Assembly (NCBI GenBank): GCA_032191485.1
Contig: JAVDOI010000020.1
Location: 3,813,926 to 3,877,925 of the forward strand
Origin: Leptoclinus maculatus
Lineage: Eukaryota > Chordata > Actinopteri > Perciformes > Stichaeidae
DNA length: 64,000 nucleotides
Direction: 5' to 3'
Below the pieces are notes generated by a model that did not search any database, had not been told where the DNA came from, and was given only the letters and a program-made list of their open reading frames with translations. Shown here one piece after another: positions 1 to 13,350 of this stretch (its first letter is position 1; each line of letters opens with the position of its first letter). Made by a program: the position numbers and the translations under genes.

Positions 1-1004
1 AGCATTCACCATTACAGTCCATTTGCGCCGGAATCCAATTTGTGCTCATATCAGTTACATATTCATTGAATAACTTATGATAGCATATTTACATACATTC
101 GGTAAATGAGAGGGAAGGGGGTGGTGCTGGTGGTGCTGGTGGGAGGCAGTGTTGGCGGGCTCAGGTGTTGTGGGTCGCAGGGGTTTCCGGGGTGAGGAAG
201 CAGCAGGGCCTGACCAGTACATCAGCACACCTGCCCCCCCGCCCCACCCCCGCCCTCCCACGTCCCACCTCGTCGCTCCTCCAGACAACTCCCAAACCAG
301 TAATCACACTCCCTCACACGGCTCCTCAATAACAATTACTCTCCGCCTCAGCCCTCCCTCCCAGGCACTCTCGACATCCCCCCCTTCTCTCTCCGCCGTA
401 GCAACACTCCCAGACTTTGCACGAACCCCTGTTCGTATTTAACCCGCTTTCTTCAGAGGTTCTCTTTTGGATTATTCTAAATCAGCAGACAAAATAAGAT
501 CCATGAATATTTTTTGCTTGGATTAATCTCCCCCACCGACGGTGTCATACAGCTACGTCCCCAGTGGGGCTGACTGGAGTTTAATTTGTTGGGTGATTAA
601 ATCATTAATCGACACCGTGTGACATTTTTGATGCATGAGGCGAGGTTGAATGTGAGAGCGGATTTTTCATTATGCTGAATTAATCATGACTGGTGTCCCG
701 CTCTGACCCCAGTGCGAGCCTACTGTTCTACTGTTGCTGAGCACTTTATAGCGTGGTTGTATATTGAGCTGGAAGAGAAAATGGCTCTCACAGGATTCCC
801 CGTTGAACAGGCACAATGTGCTCGGAGCCGGGCATCAGGCCCAGTTCCAGCTTTGTGAGTGGACAGGGGTCACCTGACAGGCCTTTCACATGCTGCAGAC
901 TTGTTTTTCAAAGCAGAGCCAAAGTATTACGTGTTGTGTTTAGACCTCCCCGAGTCCATTAGACAAAAGTGAAATGTTGAAGCGATAGAATAGACCCGGT
1001 CGTA
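1..1004. other. Non-coding, nothing recognised
   Basis: The first kilobase has a G-rich then C-rich stretch (110-390) and AT-rich sequence after 450. The open frames in it show no domain, no splice-site arrangement and strong composition bias, so I see no gene. Confidence 0.6.
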
Positions 1005-1275
1005 GCTCTACGGTCTGTTGGTTGGTCAACCACTTTGGTCCAGACTGAAATATTTCAACTGTTGGATGGATTGTCATTACATTTTGTACATTCACTCGTT
1101 GCCCCCAGAGGACGAACCGTACTGACTTTGGTGCTCCTTTGACGTTTCCTCTATTACCACCATGAGGTTGACGTCTTTAGTTGTTGAGTGGAATGACAAC
1201 GATGGGATGGATTGCCGTGAGGTTTGGTACAGCTCAAAGCACCACCACTGTGCTTGCAGTGCGGCATGTTTTGGA
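1005..1275 (+). repeat. Interspersed teleost repeat, copy 1
   Basis: The text contains the phrases TGGTCCAGACTGAAATATTTCAAC, split here as TGGTCCAGACTGAAAT and ATTTCAAC, then TTGGATGGATTG, CCCAGAGGACGAA and CACCATGAGGTTGACGT. I recognise these from a very common dispersed repeat of fish introns. The related phrase TGGTCCAGACTGAA occurs again near 52820, and another part of the same family near 2860. Class (transposon type) not determined. Confidence 0.6.
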
Positions 1276-1513
1276 AAGTTGCCTCGCTCAAAGACATCTT
1301 TTAAGGAACGCGTTTCTGGCGGTGGACACCAAGTCGGCCGTTTTAGCGAATGAGCTCGTGATGAACGCAGGCTGTAGCCTCCATTAGGCCGAGAGCAGCT
1401 GTGAAGAAGTGGCTTGGGCGGGGTGGTGGAGAGGGAATATGATTCAAAGTACTGTATTACAAGATCTCTCTGTCAAGTTAAATCAATCCGTCTCTCTTGC
1501 TCTCTTTGGTGGA

Positions 1514-1514
<1 letters not shown>

Positions 1515-1555
<41 letters not shown>
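1515..1555. repeat. (AC)n microsatellite
   Basis: Uninterrupted dinucleotide tract of about 20 units. Confidence 0.98.
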
Positions 1556-1557
<2 letters not shown>

Positions 1558-2812
1558 GGTGTTGAGGTGAACTGTAAGGCCTCAGTTATACCTGTGTGCA
1601 CAGGGGGGTGTCGGTGGTGAGAGGAGCCCTCCTCAGAATACTAAAGGGATGGACAGAGGTGGAGAGGAGAGCAGGAGAGGAGGAGGGGGAGGTAGAAGCT
1701 AAAAATAGCTCAGCCTTTTCTCAAAACAGGCTTCTTGCGAAGTCACATTTGCCCGAAGCAAAAGATTTGAAGTCTCCTGGAATAATAGATTCACCATGCG
1801 CTCTTTTCTTCCCGAACATGGCTTTCTCCCTCACTACAAAGGGCTGCGGCAACGGGACGGGAAGGAACTGAATACTTGGTCCATTTAGACACAAATGTTT
1901 CTCCTCCGAGTTTAATTGAAACCCCCGAGATCAGAGGAAACGTTTTGTCATATTGACAGCGTCATTTTGACGGTAATGAATATAAACGCACTGCGAGCTT
2001 TTCAGAGAGCATGTGCATCCCAGTTAATGTCAGTATCATCCGAAAACCTTCAGCTGTACAGCCACGGGCTATTTCTGGGTGACTGTTATCCTGCTCGACC
2101 ACAGTTTCAAATTGGATTTGGACGGACTAGCACAAGCGCAGCTCCGGCCGGCTTGGAACAGTTTGTAACAGTTATTTAGAGGCAACGCATGAAAAAAAAG
2201 ACAAGAAAACAAAGTGAGTTGAGATGGGTACTGCATGATGAAACCCGTCTGGATGTCTGTTGGCAATATTAAAGGCTAAAGTGACATTCAGACATAACCG
2301 CAGTCCACAGTGAGGACAGAGGTCGGAATCGGCGGCAGAACGCGCGGCCCCGGAGCTGGCGGTGAAACGGTGTATAGCTCAAGGACAATCCGGCAGATGC
2401 TTGCTTTGACATGGTCTTGAAAGGTTAAGGAACACGCTGCTGGCTAAATAATTGATAGCAGAATATTTCATATGACGATTTCTAAGCAGAGGAGGTTATT
2501 TCAGTCCTCCGTCTGCAGCAGCCACATGCTTACCGAGCGGATACTCTGCATTTCACCACAAAGGGAATACTTGGTCACGTTTGCCAACATAAACAGTTCA
2601 TTTCTAAGGCAAACAAAGACAACTCTGGGGTAGGTTTATGGGCTGGCATTTGGTTTATTCCCATATTTTCTATAAGTAATTGTCAATATAGAGTAGCATT
2701 TCCCCTAAGTACTGCATGCACGTGTCTAACTAGATAGCCTGCTACTCTTCTTGCTCACCAGTCTCATAATACCGGTTAATACGGAACCATTAGAGTTAAA
2801 AATGGTCTCAGA
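1556..2812. other. Non-coding, nothing recognised
   Basis: Mixed-composition sequence with short chance frames on both strands; no exon with flanking splice sites and no repeat I can name. Confidence 0.5.
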
Positions 2813-2940
2813 ATACTTTCATTGATGACAAAATACCTGCAAATATGTCCACATTCCCTCCAGCCTCAGCTGCATTTTTACTTTAGCGCTAATTAGCAAA
2901 GTTTAGCATTGCCAACATGCTATTAGAGGCAGTGTAATGT
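2813..2940 (+). repeat. Interspersed teleost repeat, copy 2 (internal part)
   Basis: AGCCTCAGCTGCATTTTTAC followed by GCGCTAATTAGCAAAG and TTAGCATTGCCAACATGC matches the part of the same fish repeat family that carries stacked TTAGCA and GCTAA words. The phrase CAGCCTCAGCTGTACTTTG recurs near 52990. Confidence 0.5.
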
Positions 2941-3421
2941 TGCCACCAGGCAAAAGTCCTTCATAAAAGGCAATCAAAAGATACACACTGAGTGTTCTGC
3001 GAGTGTGTGGAAGGCATCCATCCATTCCTGAGATGGGTAGATGAGTTTTTCTATTGCTAAGCCACATAGTATCTGAAGGAGCTCGTGTCGCCTGGCAAGA
3101 ATGATCTGATCGGGCAATGCTGTCAGGAAGCAGGGAGAGCACCACAGAGGCTCCGCCATGGGACGAGGAGATACAGACGCTGTTGAACACACTGATGAAG
3201 ACACGCCGGCAGCCCGGACACACACTTGACAAGGTGGTTTTTAATGAATGCTCGAGGTCATTTTCTCATCAGTAATAATAAACCGTCGCTGTAACCGTAA
3301 GTTAACCCTAATTAAGAAACATTTAAACTATTCATTACTCAATGTAGCTGAAGTCAAACTGCGGTCACCGAGTCTAAAATGAAGCACAGCATTTTCTCAC
3401 GGAATGGGGCAAAACAGCCTA

Positions 3422-3424
<3 letters not shown>

Positions 3425-3454
<30 letters not shown>
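3425..3454. repeat. (AC)n microsatellite
   Basis: Uninterrupted tract of about 15 units. Confidence 0.98.
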
Positions 3455-3457
<3 letters not shown>

Positions 3458-3519
3458 CCCAGCCTGCTAAAACCTGCTAAAAAAGTGTCACAAATGAGTT
3501 TAATCAAAGTTTGTCGGGG

Positions 3520-3672
3520 GACGATAGATGGATGAAAGACTTTCAACCAGGAGACCGATGTTCTTGTCCTGTGTGAAACCAAAAGTAATGTACTTTATTT
3601 TAACCCAACACATGATCTTTTACTAACCCTAAACAAGTAGTTCTGTTGCCTAAACCTAAACGTAATAGAGAA
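3520..3672 (+). repeat. Dispersed repeat related to the 27-bp minisatellite
   Basis: The stretch TTTTAACCCAA ... ATCTTTT ... CTAAACAAGTAGTTCTGTTGC followed by CTAAACCTAAAC aligns in order with 37928-38010, which flanks and seeds the minisatellite. It holds one to two monomers (AAACCTAA, AAGTAG, TGTTGC) without tandem expansion. I recognise it as a common dispersed fish sequence; boundaries are approximate. Confidence 0.55.
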
Positions 3673-6600
3673 TGCAGTTTCGAAGTGCCACGTTGCACAA
3701 ACCCCAATACCAACATCTGCATAATTACCCGCTGAACTCTTGCCTGATAAACACTTGGGTAACAAAAGCCAAATCAAAGTGCCGTGTGAAATATGTCTGG
3801 GATTCGTTATTAGGTGAAGGCTGTGTTTTCCCTGGACCGGGGGATTTAAGCCTCTCTTTTGCAAAGCATACAGATGAGCCAGCAGGGTTAGGGAGCTTTT
3901 CAAGTTTGTAGCACGGTCGACTCGGAGAACGGCCATGTCTGGAGAGGAATGGATAAACATTCCACACAGTGGCTCCTAGTGGGCGGAGAAACAGTGAGAC
4001 GAAGTAGCAGGCAATGTTTGACCACTGTCTCCGCCAAAGACTTTCAGTTAGTCAAAGAAAAATGGAGTCTATAGGTGAATTAGAAGGATTTAGATTTGTG
4101 GGAAATACGCTGTCATGTCTGTTGCTCTTCATTCAAACGAGCATAAAGGGAGAAAAATAATAAATCCCCCCTGTTATTGTCATTATCCTCTCCCAGTTCA
4201 CTGCACTTGATTGGTCAGCCGGAGATGAAAGGGAATCACTCATGCGCACACGCTCATGTGGATGGAAGACGCTTTTTCCTCTATTTTTACATGTTCCATC
4301 TCTGCATATATATGTGGGAGAGCGGAGAGGAAGCCCTAGCTCAAGGGCATACCGCTAGGGACATGTTGAAAAACACGCATTCAGACATCACACATGCACA
4401 CGCATTGCACTCAGGGTGCCTTGTGCGGGGGGCAATGCGTGGCTGCAGTCATCTTTTATTCAGGGCAGCTCTATGTGTGTGTGTTTTCAGCATCGCTCTG
4501 TGTGGATGGGCTGCTCTCGAGCAACGGGGTTCAGGAGAATGAGATCATTTCTCGTAAACACACACACACACACACACACACATTCCGTGTAAACTGCACA
4601 TTATTGTAGCCGCTCTGCATATTCATAGAGGTGCTTTATGTGCCAGAGCCGTGGCAGCATTCCACATCTAACAGCAGGGTGACACAGTCATTTAAATACT
4701 GCTCTCCCATACCGCTCCACGCTCTGCGTTCTGCCTACATCAATTTACTATATATAGAGACGCAATCAACATTTAATGTCACCGAGAGGCAGACGGCAGA
4801 GAGACGGGGGAAGGGGAGTGCAAAGGGAGGTACTGGAGGAGGTCTCCTGTGAAAGGACGAGCCGGCGATAGGTCACAGGTGGCAGAGACGGAGGGACGAG
4901 GGAGGGAGGAGGAGCAGAGGGAAATGGAGGTGAGGAGGGTTTTTTTTTGTGGAAGGAGCCACAGCCCCTGTGGTGGCCTCGATGACTCAGCGGGTGGAAG
5001 CCTGAATAATCAGAGCCGTGCTCTGGGTCCGTGCCATCATTAGATTGGTGCACATACTAAATATTCAATGAGACATTTTGGGCAAGACGAGTTCGGAGAG
5101 CAGGCGAAAGGGCAACTTTTGCCGGAGTATGTGCCATGTGGCGACAGAGATATCGGGGGTAGGGGGTGTCGGGGGCTGCTCCCGCTCTCCCTCGCTGTCC
5201 TCGGTCTGAGGGGGTCGCGATGTTGGCAACCCACCCCGAGCCGTCCTGAAAACATGTAGCCCGTCTCGTTTTTCGAGTTTATGATTAAATAGTTTCGTAT
5301 CGATATATATATACATATGGGTTTGCTCGGGCATTTGCCCAGTTGCCCTATTTAGAAGAAACTGCCCATTTGCCTGCATAACCAACAATATGGCTGCGTT
5401 CCTAGGAACTGTCATGTTTTCTCACAGCCAGAACAGATGCTGAATGGACCCGGATCACTGCTGGAGGAGCAGAGCCACTTCAGCACCGAGCCCCAAACAT
5501 GTGTGCAGATTTCTAAACAGGCCTCGAGATTTGAGGCGAGTGAAGTGTACATACCGCATCCTACCGTCTGAGTCGGTGATGTAGCTCTTAATTAGCCCGC
5601 TAAGCAGCAGTACTTTATACCGCTTCAACACGGTCAATAGGCTTCAAGGAGAGGTGCCCGATTGGTTGATGAGAAACTAAATGAAGCAAATGAAATCACT
5701 TCACATTGACCCTATAGCTGTGACAAATGTGCACCACGACAAGTCCTTTTACAACTCCAGTTTGATGTGTTTTCCTTTAAAAGAGCTTCTACTCGCTTCC
5801 AGCTTGTATAAGTGTTCACTAACAAGACAATCTGTTGCAGTAATTAGGAAAAATAAGATCTTCTTCTCACTCAAATCTCTTGATTTCTTTTACAAAGTAA
5901 TTCAATTGTGTCTCCACAAATGCTTTGCTTATGTAAAGGAAAGCAATGTTCAATCATTAAAACTCAATACCAATCTAGATAGCTTCAGATGGATAATTGT
6001 TTTAAGTTAATTGTCTTTGTAGGTAATATTAGCAATGACTTGATTCACTTACAAACGCTGTTAGTGGGCGCCTTGATTTCTATTTGTGTTTTACAATTAA
6101 AGTGCCAGGATATGTTGTTTTACCTTAAAGCACCTGCCCATTCAGGAGTGGATGCACAGGCCCACCAACACAACTAATGGGCGATGTATCGCATATACCC
6201 GATGTGGTGAAAGGATACTGTGAACATCTAGTACAAAATGTCGCGTGTTTCTTTTAAGCTGCCAGCGGACGTCACACGCTCCAGTATCTCTGTGTATGTG
6301 AGTCCAGGGCTACGCTGGAAACCCCTCCCTCCCTCTGACTCAGACACGCTGGCACACTGCTGCGTAGAATAAGCATAGCCATGACGGAGAGAACACTTTC
6401 CTCACTATTTCCCCCCCCATCAGTCCTCTGTGGAGCGTTGGCATTGGCTGCTGCTTGCGGCTGATGTATGGTTACTGTACGTTGTGCAGTGGGGGCTCCA
6501 TTTGTCTCAATCTCCACATTCTTCTATTATCATTCCACCTCAGTTACTTTGGTGGATGTTACCAAGCATAACAAATGAATAATAGACCGCATATTCATTA

Positions 6601-7588
6601 CACAAATGAAATGTGAGATGGAGCGTGTGCCAAAAAGTCTATTTTGTTCTTTTACAAATGGCCCTTTGGCTGTTTAAAGAGACCAATGGTGCATTTAGCT
6701 GAGGAATAATCTAGTCTAATGTGAAAGTTAAAGGAGATGTAGAACACAACACAGCACACCAACAACAGATGTGGACCAAATGCACTCTGCCTGTGCCGTG
6801 ATTCCTCTAAACTGGATTCAGATCTTCTAATACCAGCAGCGTAGCGGTCCGCTCCGAGGTCCTCGTTTGCTTCCCACCGGCCCCCCCCTTCCCCCAGCCA
6901 ATAGTCCCCGGACCAGATCGACGGCCGTATATATATATTGCATGCTTCTCTATGGCCTCGAGGCGTGAGTGAGCGAGTTTGCCGCTCCGCAGGGAGGAGA
7001 GAAAACAGTACAAGATTACGCGCTAGTGTTCCACTCGCGGGCCGGGCTCTGTCACAGCTCGCCTCAATCCAATAAACACATGTCTCTATTGATCCAGTCT
7101 GCACTCTTCCTTGTTTGGTTTTTTTTCCGCACTTTCGCGCTTGCCTCTCCCGCCGTTGTCGGGGGGGGGGAAAAGGCAGCGTTCCCTTGGCGCCGTATTT
7201 GATCTTAACGCTATGAAAAGAACAGGCGGGTTGGCATGTTTTGTCACATGAACATTGTGTGTGTGATGTGAATGATTGAATATGCATTTGTGTATCGTGA
7301 TGAGAGCCGATGATACAGGCTCAAGTGGGATGGAGGTTTGGGGTCAGATGATTGGTACAAGCTGCAGTTCTTTTGATATCCTCGTAGCCTAATCTTTTAA
7401 ATTTAGATTGTACAGCTGCCCCCTTTTTCTCTGAAGCATGTGGCCAGATCTTATACATAGCGGCAAAATGGATAATTGGTTATTTACCACGAACAAAGCC
7501 CTGATTTAAGGCTCAAGAGTTCAGCCACTGTGTTTTCATCAATGGCTATCATGGCTACAACAGCACAAAACTGCCATGTTTGGAGAAT
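3673..7588. other. Non-coding, mostly unique-looking sequence
   Basis: This stretch holds a short (AC)n at 4556-4582 and a short TA-rich run near 5305. A 211-codon open frame on the minus strand (6652-7287) has no recognisable domain and spans low-complexity runs, so I do not call it a gene. AT-rich segments at 5690-6120 look unique but have no identifiable role. Confidence 0.5.
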
Positions 7589-7589
7589 T

Positions 7590-7715
7590 GTGTGTGTGTG
7601 TGTGTGTGTGTGTAATCGGTGACATGTGTGTGTTTGGCTGACATTGCCCTGAAGGTGCTGCTGAGGGACGACTGCGGTCAGCGGTTTGGCCGTGTCGGGC
7701 TCCGTGTGTGTGTGT

Positions 7716-7757
<42 letters not shown>
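7590..7757. repeat. Two (GT)n microsatellites
   Basis: (GT)n at 7590-7613 and an interrupted (GT)n at 7704-7757, separated by about 90 bp of non-repetitive sequence. Confidence 0.97.
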
Positions 7758-7759
<2 letters not shown>

Positions 7760-8152
7760 GACCACAGCGTGAGGGAAATAGAGGTGGAAGGAAAGGGTGG
7801 CCATGGGGTGACGGGGAAAATGGGAAAGGTGGAGGCTCAAAGCTGTTGACAAGAGGAGGAGAGGATGATGAAAGCGGTGGCGGAGAGATCCGAGGCCACG
7901 GGGCGCTACGAGGTGGACACAGAGCAACCGAGGAATGAGAGGGGAGGAGACGCTGAGAGGAGACATGTGAGGAACTCGTAACTCCAGCCTTGAGAGAGTG
8001 TCACGTTTCCTCCATTTATTTGTTTTTACTTCTCACAATTTGCAGCGCACTTCACACACAGAAAGTCACGGAAAATGAAGCGATTACATTTTTGGATAAA
8101 CCCCAAATTGATATGGAAACAACAATTAAGCAGATAAGGGTACACTTGCTCT

Positions 8153-8175
8153 CACACACACACACACACACACAC
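8153..8175. repeat. (AC)n microsatellite
   Basis: Tract of about 11 units shortly before the TC-rich array. Confidence 0.95.
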
Positions 8176-8291
8176 CCTTGCATCCTTCGAGCCATATCTC
8201 TCTCACACGACTACACTCACTATTAATAATACATCCCCTCACACTTGTTGTAAGACAGTTCCCCTCTGTTTGCCCTCCTTCAAATTTAACA

Positions 8292-8912
<621 letters not shown>

Positions 8913-9001
8913 ACTGCTGATTCAGCAGGTCCTGTCATACAGTCAGACAGTGCGGGGGTGGGGTTGTTGGATCGCTCTGTCTACACTACACTGACTAAAG
9001 T

Positions 9002-9151
<150 letters not shown>

Positions 9152-10034
9152 AACTTTCACGCACAAAGCACTTCCGACACAGTCGTTTACAGTAAATATA
9201 GTCTCGGCTCCATTTGGCTACTAAATGACCCGGCGGTGGCATTTACTCCAATTAGCGTCCCTCTATCAGGTTGTGTTCGATCAGTTCTAAGTGGTTGGAG
9301 ATAAGAGAAATGGCGCTGTTGGGCCAGAGACCGGGTCTCCCGCAGATGATCACGAGCCAGTGGTCTTAAACAGCCCCCGTCACTGCAGCCATTACACAGC
9401 TCGTTGGATTAACAGTAAGCAGGGAATCATGGCAGCGGCGGCCAGTGGGGTAATAAAAGATGGGGGGGGGGGGCTGTATGTGTGTGTCGCCCCATGCCTG
9501 TGAGGCGCTGAGGTGCTTCAAAGTGTTTTATGGATGCGCACAGTTAATCCATATGCTGTGTGTTGGTGATGTTAAACTCACTGAATCCTGAAAGGTCTTT
9601 CAAAATGTTTTCCTTCAAAAGGAATAAAAAATGATCAGCCGGTTGAAATCCAGTGGATCCTTCAACGGTGTGACAGGTGCAGGACACTCTGAAATGATTA
9701 AGACTGCAACTGTTGTTTTTAATTACTGATTATTCTGATGATGATCACAGCAGGGTTTATACTTACTTTAACTCTCATGCTGTGGCAACTTTAAGTAAAA
9801 CAACTCATCATCAATTAGATACGTCAGCTGCGACAGCTTTTCAATGAACAGAGGATCAATACATTCAAGTCCCGGATAGATACCTAAATGTTTAAGACCG
9901 AGTTATTGCATCAAACCTTTTGCCATTTCACACTTCACATCTCCCTCCTGTCTGTATCCCTGCACAGCTTCTAGTAAAGGCAGAGATGCCTTCTGAATAA
10001 TGAAGAAGACCATGTAATCGGTGTGGTGGTGCAC

Positions 10035-10036
<2 letters not shown>
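9152..10036. other. Non-coding, nothing recognised
   Basis: No exon found. The words ACTGCAACTGTTG and TTAATTACTGATTATTC near 9700 faintly resemble a hAT-type fish repeat but are too short to call. Confidence 0.45.

Positions 10037-10093
<57 letters not shown>
10037..10093. repeat. (GA)n microsatellite
   Basis: Uninterrupted polypurine tract of about 28 units. Confidence 0.98.
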
Positions 10094-10095
<2 letters not shown>

Positions 10096-10281
10096 CCTTG
10101 CAGCATTAGAACAGGTAGCGGCCTAGTTGTTGATGCTGATGTGGTCTCAGTGTGCGTTTCGACAAGGTTATATAACACATTCATCATGCTGCGTAGCTGG
10201 CAAGCGCTGTTGCTGCTATTTATAGAAGCGCTTCGGTGGGACAAAGTCTTTGACACACAGACACAAAAACATCAACCTGGA

Positions 10282-10567
10282 TGTGTGTGTGTGTGTGTGT
10301 GTGTGTTAAGGCGCACGAGGAGCGACTCAAAGCACATCTTTTCTTAATATTTCCTTCTCTGCACACGAGAATAAACACGCTGATATCTAATAAATTGTGA
10401 TTGCTCTATCGGAGGGATGAACAGATTCACACTCATTGATGTGTCCTGATCAGTCACCCTCTCCTCTTTCTTCTTCCTGTCTGCCTGCCTCTCTCTCTCT
10501 CTCTCTCTCTCTTCCCTCTGGATGAGTCAATCTGTCGGTGTGGCTGCAGCTTCCTCCATCTCTCTTT

Positions 10568-10599
<32 letters not shown>
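10282..10599. repeat. Three short microsatellites
   Basis: (GT)n at 10282-10306, (CT)n at 10490-10513 and (AC)n at 10571-10599, each 12-15 units, in otherwise unremarkable sequence. Confidence 0.95.
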
Positions 10600-10600
<1 letters not shown>

Positions 10601-10807
10601 CCACTGTCTGGCGCCACGTTTCCTTTTGGTTCGTTTGGATACCGAGGAGTCAAAAACATGACAGAATGTGGCGTGACTCATTTTCTCGAGGTGCTCTGAT
10701 GACGTTTCACCGGCCGGTTGCTTTGTTTAGAGGCCGACCCGGAAATGCAAAGCCCAGCGTGGCTCTGCCCGCCGTTTGAATCATTTTCAGCAGAATCTTT
10801 AGCATGT

Positions 10808-10864
10808 GTGAGAAAATAACTCGTGCATGCGCTGTTATTGCTCATGCGTGAGTTATTTTTTCAC
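10808..10864 (+). other. 22-bp inverted repeat, hairpin with 13-nt loop
   Basis: The arms 10808-10829 and 10843-10864 are complementary at 19 of 22 positions. The three exceptions would all be G-U pairs in a + strand transcript, so the RNA stem would be fully paired. In a minus-strand transcript the same three would be A-C mismatches. The loop is CGCTGTTATTGCT. The size is short for a microRNA precursor and no pairing extends beyond the stem, so function is unknown. Confidence 0.6.
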
Positions 10865-11490
10865 TTTGCGTCCAACCACCACCCACAGTTATCCATCAAA
10901 GCACAGCGGCAGAGAGCCACAAATGGCCGGCTGCTGTGACTCTCGCGTTGCACTTCCGTGTCACGCGAGCCGCCACATGCTTAGTTAATTGCCCTTCCGC
11001 GTCCACCGTATGCTACATTAGCCCCCCGCTGTTGAAGATCTGTGTGCTGGCGTCGGTGTGCTCTGAACTTACCGGTGCTCCCTGAACGGAGCACTGGTAT
11101 ACCGCCACCAAGTCGACCTTTACCCATATAGAAAACAATAAAAGGCTCACGAGGTAAATTGCTTTTTATGGGAGCTATAACAGTTGAGTCTCCCAGCTCG
11201 CAAGTAGCTGTCACAAACTCCTGATACCGCGCAAACAAAAGCCTCAAATATATAATAAAAACCGTGACAAGGATGCCTCTCAACAGCCGGTGACGTTATG
11301 GAGGACCAGATAATACTGTGAAACACTTTTGCGCGGCCTTTATAGGAGGGGAAATTAATAACCAGATGCATCTACAACTTGAGATAGTTCTGTGGCGACA
11401 CATTTAACTGCACCGTAGAAGCTGTAGGTTCACGATCCAACGATCAGATTTCTGCAGCCCTTGTTTTGATGGGAAGGATTAAAAAGGGTG

Positions 11491-11521
<31 letters not shown>

Positions 11522-13194
11522 TGAAGAGAGAGAGAGAGGGGGGGGGGGGGGAAGCAGACGCTGACAGCTGCCCCAAAAAAAACGAGCCGCCTTTCAAGAT
11601 ATCAGAGCAACTTGCAGCACCTCGGCAGCCAAACAGATAAGACCCCGGGGCCCGAGGTATCGAACAGAATCAGCAATAAGCAACAGCTCGCAAACAAAAC
11701 ACCGAGCCAAGGTGCTCCTCGCCACACAGCCCCGGGGCCCACCGTCGGGGGGGGTCGGAGCGCGGGCTTTAATATGTCTGGTGGGGTCGCCGGAGGAGGA
11801 AGCGGTACAGCGTGTACAGGTGTGATGGCGGGGGGGGGTTACAGAGAGACACGAACGCGTTGCTTGTCATTGCATCATTGTTTTACCGCCTTTTAAAACA
11901 CATTACCAGAGGGCAGTCAGAGGTGACACCCTCGAGGGGGGGGGAGACATAGACAAATGATGTGTATCTGTAAGAAGAGGAAAGAAGAAAGTCTCTCAGA
12001 CGTTACGTTGTCTCCCTTTAAAAACAACATAACTCTTTAAACCGGTCCGCCGTCTTCCATGTGTACAGCCAGACAACACCAGCGACTAAATGATTGCACC
12101 AAAGAGCCTGTGGTGATTAAAGGCTTCTCGTCTCCGTCCAGCAGCTGATTAGTTCTATCACCCTCTTCTCCGCGGAATATTAATCCAGCTAAATGGGTTG
12201 TAATCTCGCCAAATGTTGTCACTGGGAGCCCCCCGCTCCGTAATGGTTTCCCTTTGGAACGTGGCCCCCCCCCACTGTGCACGAACAATATCCACAATAT
12301 GGTATCAACAGTGTGTTATCATTCATGCGATATACACTTCGCATCTTGTTTTGGCTTGTTGGGAATACTCTTCAGTCGACGCACGGCCGACGGCAGTAGA
12401 TTCATCACTCTCTTCATAATGCCGGGTATGAGTCACGCTCTCTGTGTTGTTTCCCCCCCCCCCCCGCTGAAGGAATTAGTTAAGAGTTGTGAGGCTGTCC
12501 CATTCCTCACCCGCTCCCTCCGTCTCGTTCATCTCTGTCGTCCTCGGGTTGTTTACTTTTGTTTTTCAAACGCTCCGATTTATTGTCATCAGAGGTGCAA
12601 CGCATATCTTACCTCGCAAACAAGAGTACGATTAAGAGACACAGAGGGAAGAGGAGCAGACAGCTGAGCCCATTATGAGAGGAAAATGAGATAATCGGCA
12701 AAACCCACATGCCGCTTTCATTCCAAAATGAGATATCCACGCCCCCCCCCCCCCCCCCCCGTCAGTGTGACGCAGAGGGATGTGGTTGTACCTGGAGGGA
12801 TGGATTCATTTTTTTCTGGACTTCTCACTTCAGTGGAGATTGCTGTTGCATGGCAACCCAAAGCACTAGTGCCTATAGTGTGCAACGCATTTCATTAGCA
12901 TCTGATGAAATCTCTGCACCTTCCGTTAGAGCGGACCAGGATCAAGTCACACTATTAGGAACGTCTTTGGGAGTGCGACATATTTGAAGAATACCTGTAC
13001 CTCCAAAGCCACGCCCCCTGGATGATCATACTGAACGTGGCGGGCGGGTAGACGGGCAGGACGACTCATATCAGTCCGACTTCATCAGATACCAGATTTG
13101 TTTTTTGGTGGATCGCTGTAGGGATGTAAAGACAATTTCCATAAATATAAGACATTTGTTTTTCTAAAATACATTCCATCCCCCGCCCTAGCTT
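10865..13194. other. Non-coding with short homopolymers
   Basis: Contains a GA-rich run followed by poly-G (11489-11553), poly-C runs near 12452-12467 and 12741-12760, and AT-rich unique-looking sequence. No exon or named repeat was recognised. Confidence 0.5.
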
Positions 13195-13350
13195 GAAGCG
13201 TGCTTATTTGCCGTTACCACGATCTTCCCCTGACCTACAGAGTCCTGAGCAGTGACCCGGGTTCTAATCCGACCTGCGGCCCTTTGCTGCACGCCTCCTT
13301 GCTGCGGCCCTCGCCACTCTATCTGTCCTGTCTCTTTAAATAAAGGCAAA
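13195..13350 (+). repeat. tRNA-derived SINE fragment
   Basis: GGTTCTAATCC at 13260-13270 matches an RNA polymerase III B box. It is followed by GACCTGCGGCCCTTTGCTGC and ends with CTGTCTCTTTAAATAAAGGCAAA (written in parts: CTGTCTCTTTAAA, TAAAGGCAAA), features I recognise from tRNA-derived SINEs of fishes. The 5' portion with the A box is poorly conserved, so the copy is decayed and its start approximate. Confidence 0.55.

Noticed and set aside
6652..7287. 211-codon minus-strand frame
   Set aside because: No domain, mixed composition including G/C homopolymers, no supporting splice sites or neighbouring exon.
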